Source: Sphingobium subterraneum
GTDB taxonomy: Bacteria > Pseudomonadota > Alphaproteobacteria > Sphingomonadales > Sphingomonadaceae
Direction: 5' to 3'
Length of the DNA: 64,000 nucleotides
Assembly: GCF_014199435.1 (NCBI RefSeq)
Contig: NZ_JACIJP010000002.1
Coordinates: 474,001 to 538,000 of the forward strand
Part shown: positions 7,523-15,364 of the stretch, piece after piece
Position numbering within the stretch: position 1 is the first letter of the stretch
Layout of the letters: each line of letters starts with the position of its first letter
Position numbers and translations under genes: made by a program
Notes under the pieces: model-generated
What the model was told of the DNA's origin: nothing
The model's database searches: none
The model's input: the letters and a program-made list of their open reading frames with translations, nothing else

Positions 7523-8366
7523 GATCTGTCTCCGTTGGGTTCAATTCCACTGGATAGTAGTGTTTCCTACGTATCCACTTAAATCCTTCATGTTTCGTTA
7601 CGGTCGCAATATCGGTCGCACCGCCGACGATGTCTGCCTCAGGTAAGAAACGAAAGTACCGTTTGGTCAAGTCTACCATAAAATCAGCCAGATTAATTGC
7701 GTCCTGAACAGGCATCGCAGAGTGAACAAGCGGTGTTTGAAGACGTTGCCTAACTTGATCCAATAAAGGCTCGACCGTGGCCTGCGGAAGGCCAGCGGCA
7801 ATGAGCGCATCGCCCATGGCGCGGTCGTAGCCAAGAATCAAGCGGTCGATTGCTTGAGGTTGTCCTCCCCAAGCGATGTGTCCGTCCTGGTCTTTGTCGG
7901 CCACGAGTTCCGGATCAAGCATCACGCTGTTTTGTAGGGTGAGTTTCCAAAGTTCGGCGTTGTCACAATTAGAGCCGTATCCACCCACCCAAAATTCCAA
8001 TAGATTGGGGTTAGCAGGCGGAGGCTGAATTGCGGTGAAACGCTGACCGAAAAATTCTTTGGCGCGTATGGCTAGCTCTTCGATCGTGTAATTATCGGGG
8101 TCAATGGCATTGCCGCCGATCCCGGTTGTGATGATCCTGCGAAAATCTTTAGCAAGGTTGCCGATAGAGGCTGAGCCGATATGGCCCATGCCGCATGTCA
8201 TCGCCGCAATTGGCTTACCTTTGTAAAGATTGAAAACTTTGTTGCCATGGTCATAGACATTATAGACCTTAGGCTGCCCGGCTGCATCGGTGCCGACCAA
8301 AGAAGAAGCGCTATCAGCCGCGAATACAAGGCAATCGTGCACCTTTACGGATACGCAAACCGTCAT
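7515..8366 (-). CDS. Proteasome/HslV-like Ntn-hydrolase, transposon passenger
   Basis: 283 residues from the ATG at 8366 (AGGGG upstream); a longer frame to 8414 would bury the catalytic residue. After Met removal the chain starts TVCVSVKVHDCLVFAADSAS, which aligns without gaps to the HslV/proteasome beta N-terminus. Thr would be the nucleophile (T1) and Asp falls exactly at position 17. The next block, GNKVFNLYKGKPIAAMTCGMG, matches the segment carrying the catalytic Lys (K33 in HslV), here at about K42 after a longer loop. The C-terminal half (about 150 residues) is not recognised. Thr-protease activity is inferred. It is not the chromosomal hslV: there is no hslU next to it and it is much longer than the roughly 180-residue HslV. 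Confidence 0.72.
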   Translation of the reverse strand: MTVCVSVKVHDCLVFAADSASSLVGTDAAGQPKVYNVYDHGNKVFNLYKGKPIAAMTCGMGHIGSASIGNLAKDFRRIITTGIGGNAIDPDNYTIEELAIRAKEFFGQRFTAIQPPPANPNLLEFWVGGYGSNCDNAELWKLTLQNSVMLDPELVADKDQDGHIAWGGQPQAIDRLILGYDRAMGDALIAAGLPQATVEPLLDQVRQRLQTPLVHSAMPVQDAINLADFMVDLTKRYFRFLPEADIVGGATDIATVTKHEGFKWIRRKHYYPVELNPTETDHV

Positions 8367-8453
8367 GAACCACCCCTTTACACCGTTTGAATCATAAATG
8401 AGTCTGCGAGTCAATTTGGCAAGGCGACCTTTTGCGCCGTTCCACCCACTGAT

Positions 8454-8957
8454 TCAGAGATCAAATGCAATCCCAGGCTTACCCTTACTCCGCCACTGCG
8501 CGGGATACGTATCAGACGCCTCTACCGCCCTCCCACGATTATGACGCAGCGTTGAATCAATAGCGTTCTGCGTCTTTTGGAGTGTTGCGCTGTCTGGCTT
8601 GTCGATCCCGGCTTGTTTCAGAACCTCGGTCGCGATCTGGCGGACCGTCATAGCCGTTGTTGCCTTACGCAACACATCCAAGCCACGACGCCCACATGAG
8701 CCAAAGGGGATAGGAATAGTATGCGTCCATGGTCTTATCGGTGGCGTTTGCTCCGGTTCCCAATCCGAAGAAACTTCCCTGAGAAGCAGCGCGGCGCTTC
8801 CAATGAGAGCACCAAGTTTCTGAGCGCGTGCCTCCAGCTTTGGCAGTCTGGCTTGCTCCTGCTGGATGCGGCCGATCTGCGCCTGAATGTCCGCAAGCTC
8901 GCCAGTCAGGGCAGAATATTTCTTCCTGAGCGCATGCTGAAAATTGGTGAGGCCCAT
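8454..8957 (-). CDS. Coiled-coil protein with C-terminal winged-helix-like domain, transposon passenger
   Basis: 167 residues. Residues about 5-65 form a heptad-rich coiled coil ('LTGELADIQAQIGRIQQEQ' and following). A proline-rich linker contains PIRPWTHTIPIPFG. Residues about 87-160 (GRRGLDVLRKA, MTVRQIATEVLKQAG, QNAIDSTLRHNRGR) look like a winged helix. Such a layout would suit an oligomeric DNA-binding accessory protein. It is the first gene of the right-hand minus-strand group and lies next to the right terminal repeat. No named family assigned. Confidence 0.6.
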   Translation of the reverse strand: MGLTNFQHALRKKYSALTGELADIQAQIGRIQQEQARLPKLEARAQKLGALIGSAALLLREVSSDWEPEQTPPIRPWTHTIPIPFGSCGRRGLDVLRKATTAMTVRQIATEVLKQAGIDKPDSATLQKTQNAIDSTLRHNRGRAVEASDTYPAQWRSKGKPGIAFDL

Positions 8958-9001
8958 TCTCAGGCCATAGCAAATCGGCTACCCTGTAGGACAGCACTGC
9001 G

Positions 9002-9026
9002 TTGGTGCAGTTGCTACATAATGCCG
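9002..9026. repeat. Right terminal inverted repeat of the IS1595-type transposon
   Basis: Reverse complement begins CGGCATTATGTAGCAA and ends TGCACCAA, pairing with 5065-5089 with two mismatches. The last base (9026) directly abuts the duplicated target GAAGGCTG. Confidence 0.88.
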
Positions 9027-9034
9027 GAAGGCTG
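9027..9034. repeat. Target-site duplication, right copy (GAAGGCTG)
   Basis: Identical to 5057-5064. Its last two bases (9033-9034) are part of the encoded CCA of tRNA-Gln, so the target lay across the tRNA 3' end and the gene was kept whole on the right side. Confidence 0.85.
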
Positions 9035-9106
9035 GATGCCCGACGAGGATTCGAACCTCGATTGACGGAGTCAGAGTCCGCTGTCTTACCATTAGACGAT
9101 CGGGCA
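9033..9106 (-). tRNA. tRNA-Gln (CTG)
   Basis: The minus strand reads TGCCCGA (acceptor), D arm GTCTAATGGTAAGAC, anticodon loop CTCTGAC with anticodon CTG, T arm GAGGTTCGAATCCTC, then TCGGGCA-TCCA. Seven acceptor pairs close and CCA is encoded (9033-9035). A transposon lies directly downstream of the 3' end. Confidence 0.95.
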
Positions 9107-9117
9107 ATATGGGGCGG

Positions 9118-9146
9118 GCTGTATGCCTGGGGTGGAACCCTGTCAA
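9118..9146 (-). promoter_or_regulatory. Probable tRNA-Gln promoter
   Basis: On the minus strand TTGACA (9146-9141) is followed by 17 bases and TACAGC (9123-9118), 11 bases before the mature tRNA 5' end. The -35 box is perfect and the -10 box is weak. Confidence 0.5.
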
Positions 9147-9280
9147 GGGTTCACGGGACGCAGGCGGGCGCGAAAGCGGTGGTGGGGCGCTCCCTTGCGA
9201 TTTTGGCCAAGAACGCCTAATCTCGCCGTCAAGTACCGGCGGCGCACTCGCGGCCGGAAAGCATAAGAGTGAGTTTAGGC

Positions 9281-10345
9281 ATGGCGCAGCAATCCCGCCC
9301 ATCGCCGCCTGTTTCGTCGCCGCCCGCTGCCGGGCCGTCGCGACCGCGCGGATCGCCCGCCCCACTGGCCGGGGGCACCGGGCGCTGGCCCAACCGCAAG
9401 AGTTTCGCCGCCATCGATCTGGGCACCAACAATTGCCGCCTGCTGATCGCCAAGCCGTCGGCGGACGGGTTTATCGTGGTGGACGCCTTTTCGCGCATCG
9501 TGCGGCTGGGTGAGGGGCTGGCGGTCAACGGCAAGCTGAGCGACGCGGCGATCGACCGCGCCATCGCGGCCCTTTCCGTCTGCGCGGACAAATTGCGCCG
9601 CCGCCATGTGACGCTCGCCCGCTCGGTTGCGACCGAGGCCTGCCGCCGTGCCTCGAACGGCCCCGCCTTCATCGAACGGGTGTACCGCGAGACCGGCATC
9701 GCGCTCGACATCATCTCGGCGGAGGAAGAGGCGCGGCTGGCCGTGCTCGGCTGCCACGCGCTGCTGGAGCCTGGCGATGGACCGGCGGTCATCTTCGACA
9801 TCGGCGGCGGATCGACCGAGCTCGTGCTGGTCGACACCCACGGCCCCGCACCGCGCATCGTCGACTGGCTGAGCGCGCCGTGGGGCGTGGTATCCCTGAC
9901 CGAGAGCGAACCGGCAGACCTTGCAAGCCCGGAGGAGCGCCGGGCCGCCTATGGGCGGATGCGCGAGCGGGTGGCCGACGCCTTTGCCCCCTTCGCCGTG
10001 CGCCTGCCCGATCGCTGCGGGGCGGAGCGGTTGCTGGGCACATCCGGCACCGTCACCACGCTTGCCAGCGTGCATCTGGAGCTGCCCCGCTACAACCGGC
10101 AGATGATCGACGGACTGATCGTGCCGAGCGCGTCAATGCGCGGCATTGCGCAGCGCCTTGCGGGCATGGCGCTGGCCGAGCGGCAGGCGCTGCCGAGCAT
10201 CGGGACAGAGCGCGCGGACCTGGTCGTCGCGGGCTGCGCGATCCTGGAGGCGATTCTTGATATCTGGCCTGCCGAACGGCTGGGGATCGCCGACCGTGGC
10301 ATCCGCGAAGGGATTTTGCGCGGCCTGATGGAACGCGGCGGATGA
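9281..10345 (+). CDS. Ppx/GppA family exopolyphosphatase
   Basis: 354 residues from ATG 9281; a GTG at 9269 is possible. After a proline-rich N-terminal extension of about 38 residues the ASKHA fold begins: AAIDLGTNNCRLLIA (phosphate 1), 'SVATEACRRASN', the EEEA active-site turn and FDIGGGSTELVLV (phosphate 2). The family hydrolyses polyphosphate or pppGpp; which is preferred cannot be told here. At about 350 residues it is the short form lacking the C-terminal HD region. Its TGA overlaps the rlmE ATG by four bases (10342-10345), so the two genes are coupled. Confidence 0.88.
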   Translation: MAQQSRPSPPVSSPPAAGPSRPRGSPAPLAGGTGRWPNRKSFAAIDLGTNNCRLLIAKPSADGFIVVDAFSRIVRLGEGLAVNGKLSDAAIDRAIAALSVCADKLRRRHVTLARSVATEACRRASNGPAFIERVYRETGIALDIISAEEEARLAVLGCHALLEPGDGPAVIFDIGGGSTELVLVDTHGPAPRIVDWLSAPWGVVSLTESEPADLASPEERRAAYGRMRERVADAFAPFAVRLPDRCGAERLLGTSGTVTTLASVHLELPRYNRQMIDGLIVPSASMRGIAQRLAGMALAERQALPSIGTERADLVVAGCAILEAILDIWPAERLGIADRGIREGILRGLMERGG

Positions 10346-11010
10346 CGCGCGGCACCGGCGCGGGGCGCGTGCGCGTGAAGACGGCGAAAGGCCGCACCGC
10401 GCAGTCGGTCCGCTGGCTCGAACGGCATCTGAACGACCCCTATGTCCGCCTCGCCAAGCAGCAGGGCTGGCGCAGCCGTGCCGCGTTTAAACTGATTGAG
10501 CTGGACGAGAAATTCGCGCTGGTGCGCAAGGCTCGGCACGTCGTTGATCTGGGCGCGGCGCCGGGCGGCTGGACGCAGGTGGTCCGCAAGCTGGCGCCCA
10601 AGGCGCAGATTGTGGGAATCGACCTGCTGCCGGTCGACCCGATCGAGGGCGTGACGCTCTTCCAGATGGATTTCATGGACGACGACGCCCCCGCGAAGCT
10701 GACCGACGCGCTGGGCGGCGCGCCCGACCTCATTCTCTCCGACATGGCGGCGAACACCGTAGGCCACGCACAGACCGACCATCTGCGCACCATGGGGCTG
10801 GTCGAGGCGGCGGCTTGGTTCGCCGTTGAAACGTTGGAAACCGGCGGCGCGTTCGTCGCCAAGGTGTTTGCAGGAGGCACGGACAAGGACTTGCTGGTCC
10901 TGCTCAAGAAGAACTTCACGACCGTCAAGCACGCCAAGCCGCCCGCCAGCCGCAAGGGATCGAGCGAATGGTATGTCGTCGCGCAAGGGTTCAAGGGCCG
11001 GAGCGCCTAG
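10342..11010 (+). CDS. rlmE: 23S rRNA 2'-O-ribose methyltransferase RlmE (FtsJ/RrmJ)
   Basis: 222 residues. Methylates the 2'-OH of U2552 in the 23S rRNA A-loop with SAM during late 50S assembly. The Rossmann SAM motif is VVDLGAAPGGW (68-78). The catalytic K-D-K-E tetrad is visible as K50, D134 (SDMAANT), K174 (FVAKVF) and E209 (SSEWY). Start overlaps the preceding ppx stop, the usual alphaproteobacterial pairing. Cytosolic enzyme. Confidence 0.93.
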   Translation: MTRGTGAGRVRVKTAKGRTAQSVRWLERHLNDPYVRLAKQQGWRSRAAFKLIELDEKFALVRKARHVVDLGAAPGGWTQVVRKLAPKAQIVGIDLLPVDPIEGVTLFQMDFMDDDAPAKLTDALGGAPDLILSDMAANTVGHAQTDHLRTMGLVEAAAWFAVETLETGGAFVAKVFAGGTDKDLLVLLKKNFTTVKHAKPPASRKGSSEWYVVAQGFKGRSA

Positions 11011-11040
11011 CCTTTTGGCCTTTGCGTACCGGCGCGTGCC

Positions 11041-11829
11041 TTATTCGTGGGCCGCGTGTCCTGCGTTGAGCGCTTCCAATATGTCGTCCACCCGCGCGGG
11101 ATCGCCCACCGCGATGACATTACCATCGCTATCGGCCGAGAGGGGATCACCCGACCAGTCGCACATGCGCCCGCCTGCCCCCTCCACCACCGGCACCAGC
11201 GCCGCGAGGTCATGCAGTTTCAGGCCCGATTCCACCACGATATCGACATGGCCGGAGGCGAGCAGGGCGTAATTGTAGCAGTCCCCGCCCCAGACCGTGT
11301 CCCGGCAATCGCGCGCCAGAACGGAAAAATGCTCGCCCGTGCAGCCCGCGAACAATTGCGGTGCGGTGCTGGCAAGAATCGCATCGGAGAGCTGACGGCA
11401 GGCTCGGGTCTTGGCGGGCAGACCGTTGAGCGTCGTGGGTCGGCCGACCATTCCGGCCCAGCGCTCGGCCGCGATCGGCTGATCGATGATGCCCACCGTC
11501 GGCCACCCCGCCTGCGTCAGCGCGATCAACGTACCGAAGATCGGCCGCCCCGCGATGAAGCTGCGCGTGCCATCGATCGGGTCAAGGATCCAGACGCGCT
11601 CGGCATCTTCCCGCACCGCGCCATATTCCTCACCGATGATCCCGTCTCCGGGGCGTTCCTTTTCCAGAATCGCACGGATCGCCGCCTCGGCCGCCCGGTC
11701 GGCTTCGGTGACGGGGGAGGCATCGGACTTGTAATCCGTGTCGTAACGGGCGCGGAAGAAGGGGCGGATGGCGTTGCCCGCTGCATCGGCGAGGCGGTTG
11801 GCGAGGGCAAGGTCGTCTCGGCTGGTCAT
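11041..11829 (-). CDS. hisN: Histidinol-phosphatase, inositol-monophosphatase type (HisN-like)
   Basis: 262 residues of the Mg2+-dependent IMPase superfamily. Metal-binding motifs are GEEYG (about residue 66), DPIDGT (about 83) and the C-terminal GGDCYNY/'KLHDLAALVPVVEGAGG' segment. Sequence style and length fit the HisN group that dephosphorylates histidinol-phosphate in alphaproteobacteria. Inositol-1-phosphate or a related phosphomonoester cannot be excluded. It stands alone, convergent with rlmE and divergent from the VOC gene. Confidence 0.78.
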   Translation of the reverse strand: MTSRDDLALANRLADAAGNAIRPFFRARYDTDYKSDASPVTEADRAAEAAIRAILEKERPGDGIIGEEYGAVREDAERVWILDPIDGTRSFIAGRPIFGTLIALTQAGWPTVGIIDQPIAAERWAGMVGRPTTLNGLPAKTRACRQLSDAILASTAPQLFAGCTGEHFSVLARDCRDTVWGGDCYNYALLASGHVDIVVESGLKLHDLAALVPVVEGAGGRMCDWSGDPLSADSDGNVIAVGDPARVDDILEALNAGHAAHE

Positions 11830-11888
11830 CCTCGCTTCCTTCCGCTTTTGCCGTTATAAGGCAAGGGCAAACGGACAAAGGCCCGACG

Positions 11889-12278
11889 ATGTTCATTCCT
11901 CCCGGTTATTCGACGGTCTTTCCCTATTTTCTGGTGGCGGATGCGGACGGCTTCTGCCGCTTTCTGGTCGACGGGCTGGGCGGGGAAGAGATCGACCGGA
12001 CGCTGGATGGCGAGCGGATCGTCAACGCGCAGGTCCGGATCGGCACCGGCACGGTGATGGTAAGCGAGGCGAGCGACGCCCTGCCCCCCATGCCCGCGAG
12101 CTATTATCTGTATGTCGCCGATGCCGACGGGGCCCATGGCCGGGCGCTTTCGGCGGGTGCAGTGAAAATCATGCCAGTGGCCGATCGCCCCTATGGCGAC
12201 CGGCAGAGCGGCGTGCGCGATCCGTGGGGCAATATCTGGTGGATTTCCCAGCGGCTGGCCGAGGGGCCGTATCGCTGA
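11889..12278 (+). CDS. VOC (glyoxalase/PhnB-like) family protein
   Basis: 129 residues with two beta-alpha-beta-beta-beta halves typical of the vicinal-oxygen-chelate fold. The first runs from 'VFPYFLVADADGFCRFL', the second from 'YYLYVADADGAHGRAL'. The conserved tail is YGDRQSGVRDPWGNIWWI. PhnB-like members bind a metal or a small ligand; substrate unknown. The divergent hisN-type gene starts 59 bases away. Confidence 0.78.
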   Translation: MFIPPGYSTVFPYFLVADADGFCRFLVDGLGGEEIDRTLDGERIVNAQVRIGTGTVMVSEASDALPPMPASYYLYVADADGAHGRALSAGAVKIMPVADRPYGDRQSGVRDPWGNIWWISQRLAEGPYR

Positions 12279-12336
12279 ACCGTCGCCCTTAAGCTCTGCC
12301 CTGTCCTGCCGTTATGAGAAGCCGGGAGGCGGGACC

Positions 12337-12573
12337 ATGGCGACGATTGCCTGGCTTATCAGTATCTGCGCGTTCATGGGCGGACTGGCGGTGAAGGCCG
12401 ACCTGCCCTTTGCCCATGCGCATGATGTCGGCAATGTGTTGCTGGCGATCAGCGTGTTCGCTTGCCCGCTATTGTGGGACAACTGGATGGCGCGCGCGCT
12501 GCTGCCCGGCAAGCAGCGCCTCATGGCGTGCATCGCGCTGGTCGTGTTCGTCCCGGTGATCCTGCTGAGCTAG
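12337..12573 (+). CDS. Small membrane protein, 78 residues
   Basis: Start at 12337 is supported by GGGAGG about 10 bases upstream; a longer frame from 12193 overlaps the VOC gene without support. Three hydrophobic stretches (about 3-18, 31-45 and 60-77) suggest a polytopic inner-membrane protein. No family named. The stop codon leads straight into a hairpin with a T-run. Confidence 0.6.
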   Translation: MATIAWLISICAFMGGLAVKADLPFAHAHDVGNVLLAISVFACPLLWDNWMARALLPGKQRLMACIALVVFVPVILLS

Positions 12574-12597
12574 TTGCGCCGCGCAACTCGGCTTTTT
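12572..12597 (+). terminator. Rho-independent terminator after the small membrane protein gene
   Basis: AGTTGCG (12572-12578) pairs with CGCAACT (12582-12588), loop CCG. TTTTT follows at 12593-12597. It overlaps the end of the convergent prs gene. Confidence 0.7.
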
Positions 12598-13531
12598 AAT
12601 CGAACAGGCTGGAGACGGAGCTCTCGTCCGCGATCCGCTTGATTGCTTCGCCGAGCAACGGCGCGATCGGCAGGTGGCGGATGCGCGTCGAGTTATGCAC
12701 GGCATCGGTGCCGAGGATCGAATCGGTGATGACCAGCTCGGTCAGCTGCGACGCATCGACGCGCGCCACTGCCCCACCCGACAGCACGCCGTGGGTGACA
12801 TAGGCCGCGACCCCTTCTGCCCCCGCATTCTTCAGCGCGGCGGCCGCGTTACACAGCGTCCCCGCCGAATCGACGATATCGTCGATCAGCACGCAGAACC
12901 GGCCCTTCACGTCGCCAATGATGTTCATCACTTCCGACTCGCCTGCCCGCTCACGGCGCTTGTCGACGATGGCGAGCGGCGCGTTATCGAGCCGCTTGGC
13001 GAGCGCACGGGCACGCACCACGCCGCCGACGTCGGGCGACACGACCATGATGTTCTTGTCGCCGAAGCGCGCCTGAATATCCGCCGACATCACGGGCGCG
13101 GCGAACAGGTTGTCGGTGGGAATATCGAAGAAGCCCTGAATCTGCCCGGCGTGGAGATCAACCGACAGCACCCGGTCGGCCCCAGCCGTGGTGATGATGT
13201 TGGCGACCAGCTTGGCGGAAATCGGCGTGCGCGGGCCGGGCTTCCGGTCCTGCCGCGCATAGCCGAAATAGGGGACCACCGCCGTGATGCGCTTGGCCGA
13301 CGCACGCTTGAGCGCATCAATGCAGATCAGCAGCTCCATCAGATTGTCGTTGGTCGGGTAGCTGGTCGACTGGATCAGGAACACATCCTCGCCACGCACA
13401 TTCTCATGCACCTCGACGAACACTTCCTCATCGGCGAAGCGCCGGACGCTGGCGTTGGTGAGCGGCATTTCGAGATAGGCGGCAATGGCGCGCGCCAGTG
13501 GGAGGTTGGAATTGCCCGTCATCAACTTCAT
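12596..13531 (-). CDS. prs: Ribose-phosphate pyrophosphokinase
   Basis: 311 residues, the normal class I length. Makes PRPP from ribose-5-phosphate and ATP for purine, pyrimidine, histidine and NAD synthesis. Visible signatures: the flexible-loop region [22 protein letters not shown] (Mg2+/ATP binding) and the PRPP loop [17 protein letters not shown]. Monocistronic, divergent from nadE, another PRPP- or NAD-linked enzyme, across about 160 bases. Confidence 0.95.
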   Translation of the reverse strand: MKLMTGNSNLPLARAIAAYLEMPLTNASVRRFADEEVFVEVHENVRGEDVFLIQSTSYPTNDNLMELLICIDALKRASAKRITAVVPYFGYARQDRKPGPRTPISAKLVANIITTAGADRVLSVDLHAGQIQGFFDIPTDNLFAAPVMSADIQARFGDKNIMVVSPDVGGVVRARALAKRLDNAPLAIVDKRRERAGESEVMNIIGDVKGRFCVLIDDIVDSAGTLCNAAAALKNAGAEGVAAYVTHGVLSGGAVARVDASQLTELVITDSILGTDAVHNSTRIRHLPIAPLLGEAIKRIADESSVSSLFD

Positions 13532-13692
13532 GGTCGCGCCCCCGTGATCGACTCGATTGAAACCGCCGCCGCCTCCCCGCTGTGCTTCTGTGACACGGAC
13601 ATGACGGTGCGACCGGCGATCCTTTAGCCGCCCCGGTCCCGCGTGGAAAGGCGCTTTTGCGCGGGACGAGAAAATGCTCTAGGTGCGCCGCT

Positions 13693-15351
13693 ATGACAGA
13701 GAGACTGACAATCGCCCTCGCCCAGCTGTCGCAGACGATGGGCGACCTTGCGGGCAATGCCGACGCGATGCTGGCGTGGCGCGAAAAGGCTGCGGGTGCG
13801 GACCTGATCGTGTTCCCCGAATTGCAGCTGATCGGCTATCCGCCGGAGGATCTGGTGTTGAAACCCGCGTTGATCGAGCGGGCGGGGGAACAATTGCTGC
13901 GTCTTGCCAAGGCGACCGCCGATGGCGGCCCGGCTATGCTCGTGGGCACGGTGATCGCCGCGCAGGGCCTGCTGTTCAACTGCGTCGCTTTGCTCGATGG
14001 TGGAGAGATCAAGGCAGTGCGGCAGAAGCGAGAACTGCCCAATTATGGGACATTCGACGAAAAGCGCCTGTTCGCCCCCGGCCCACTCGCCGATCCGGTC
14101 GATTTTCGCGGCGTGAAGCTCGGCCTGCCGATCTGCGAGGACGTGTGGTATCCGTTCGTTTGCGCGCATCTGCGCGAGCGAGGCGCGGAAATCCTGATCA
14201 CGCCCAATGGCAGCCCCTATGAAATCGGCAAGGACGAGCGCCGCATGAGCCAGGTCTGCGCCGCGCGGGTGCGGGAAACCGGTCTGCCGATCGCCTATCT
14301 CAACCGCGTCGGCGGGCAGGACGAACTGGTGTTCGACGGCGCGTCCTTTGTGATGAACGCCGACGGGTCGGTTGCGTGGCAGATGGCCGATTGGGATGAA
14401 GCTCTGGTGCTCACCCAGTGGGAACGCGCGGACGAAGGCGGCTGGCACTGCGTAGAGGGGGAGCGGCACACGCTCGATCCCCATCCGGAAGATAGTTACA
14501 ACGCGATGGTCGTAGGGCTGCGTGACTATGTGAATCGCAACCGCTTCCCCGGCGTGGTGCTGGGCCTGTCGGGCGGGATCGACAGCGCATTGTCCGCCGC
14601 GATCGCGGTCGATGCGCTCGGGGCCGACCGGGTATGGTGCGTGATGATGCCGTCGCGCTTTACCGGTAGCGAGAGCCTGGAGGACGCGGCGGAATGCGCG
14701 CGCATGCTGGGAGTAAAACTCGACACGATTGTCATTGCACCCGCGATGGAGGCGCTTGACGGGATGTTGGCGGACGTCTTCACAGGGCGGAGTCCGGATC
14801 TTACCGAAGAGAATATCCAGTCGCGCATCCGCGGCGTGACGCTGATGGCGATCAGCAACAAATATGGCCACATGCTCCTCACTACCGGCAACAAGAGCGA
14901 AATGTCGGTGGGCTATGCCACCATCTATGGCGACATGGCGGGCGGCTATTCGGTGCTGAAGGACGCCTACAAGACGACCGTGTTCGACCTCTCCCGCTGG
15001 CGTAATGAGCATGTCTCCTCCATAGGGCTGGGCACGGCCGGGCCGGTCATGCCGGAGCGGGTCATCACCAAGCCGCCGACCGCCGAACTGCGCGAGAACC
15101 AGAAGGACGAGGACAGCCTGCCGCCTTATGAGGTGCTCGATCCCATCCTCTACGGGCTGGTGGAGCAGGAACTGTCGGTCGATGCGCTAGTCGCACGCGG
15201 GTTCGAACGCGAGACCGTCGCCCGGATCGAGCAGCTATTATATATCGCGGAATACAAAAGGCGGCAGGCGCCTCCCGGCGTAAAACTGGGTAGCCGGAAT
15301 TTCGGCCGCGATCGCCGCTACCCTATTACCAACGCATTCCGCACATCCTGA
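13693..15351 (+). CDS. nadE: Glutamine-dependent NAD+ synthase
   Basis: 552 residues from ATG 13693; the open frame to 13657 lacks support. The N-terminal nitrilase-type glutaminase domain has the triad E43 (FPELQ), K112 (RQKRELPNYGTFDEKR) and C148 (LPICEDVW). The C-terminal ATP-pyrophosphatase domain starts near 285 with LSGGIDSALSAA (P-loop), and has TGNKSEMSVGYATIYGDMAGG further on. Converts deamido-NAD to NAD using glutamine ammonia channelled between domains. gltX follows after 13 bases and is probably co-transcribed. Confidence 0.94.
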   Translation: MTERLTIALAQLSQTMGDLAGNADAMLAWREKAAGADLIVFPELQLIGYPPEDLVLKPALIERAGEQLLRLAKATADGGPAMLVGTVIAAQGLLFNCVALLDGGEIKAVRQKRELPNYGTFDEKRLFAPGPLADPVDFRGVKLGLPICEDVWYPFVCAHLRERGAEILITPNGSPYEIGKDERRMSQVCAARVRETGLPIAYLNRVGGQDELVFDGASFVMNADGSVAWQMADWDEALVLTQWERADEGGWHCVEGERHTLDPHPEDSYNAMVVGLRDYVNRNRFPGVVLGLSGGIDSALSAAIAVDALGADRVWCVMMPSRFTGSESLEDAAECARMLGVKLDTIVIAPAMEALDGMLADVFTGRSPDLTEENIQSRIRGVTLMAISNKYGHMLLTTGNKSEMSVGYATIYGDMAGGYSVLKDAYKTTVFDLSRWRNEHVSSIGLGTAGPVMPERVITKPPTAELRENQKDEDSLPPYEVLDPILYGLVEQELSVDALVARGFERETVARIEQLLYIAEYKRRQAPPGVKLGSRNFGRDRRYPITNAFRTS

Positions 15352-15364
15352 TCGGTCCTGATCC

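Larger units (their letters stand above)
5065..9026. mobile_element. IS1595-family transposon with passenger genes (3,962 bp)
   Basis: The ends are 25-bp inverted repeats (23 of 25 identical) flanked by an 8-bp direct repeat. The only transposase inside is of the IS1595 type. Besides it there are six coding regions: a two-TM protein, a DUF6471 protein, a 46-residue membrane peptide, a 58-residue peptide, a proteasome-like Ntn-hydrolase and a coiled-coil protein. Several cargo genes look AT-richer than the flanking chromosome, which suggests transfer. The right end sits at the 3' terminus of tRNA-Gln without damaging it. Intact ends and transposase suggest the element could still be mobile. 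Confidence 0.88.

Noticed and set aside
4862..9106. Integrative element using tRNA-Gln as an att site
   Set aside because: No tyrosine or serine integrase and no tRNA-derived direct repeat. The 8-bp duplication and inverted ends fit transposition.
13624..15012. 462-codon minus-strand frame inside nadE
   Set aside because: nadE has full glutaminase and synthase motifs on the plus strand; the frame is a GC-rich shadow.
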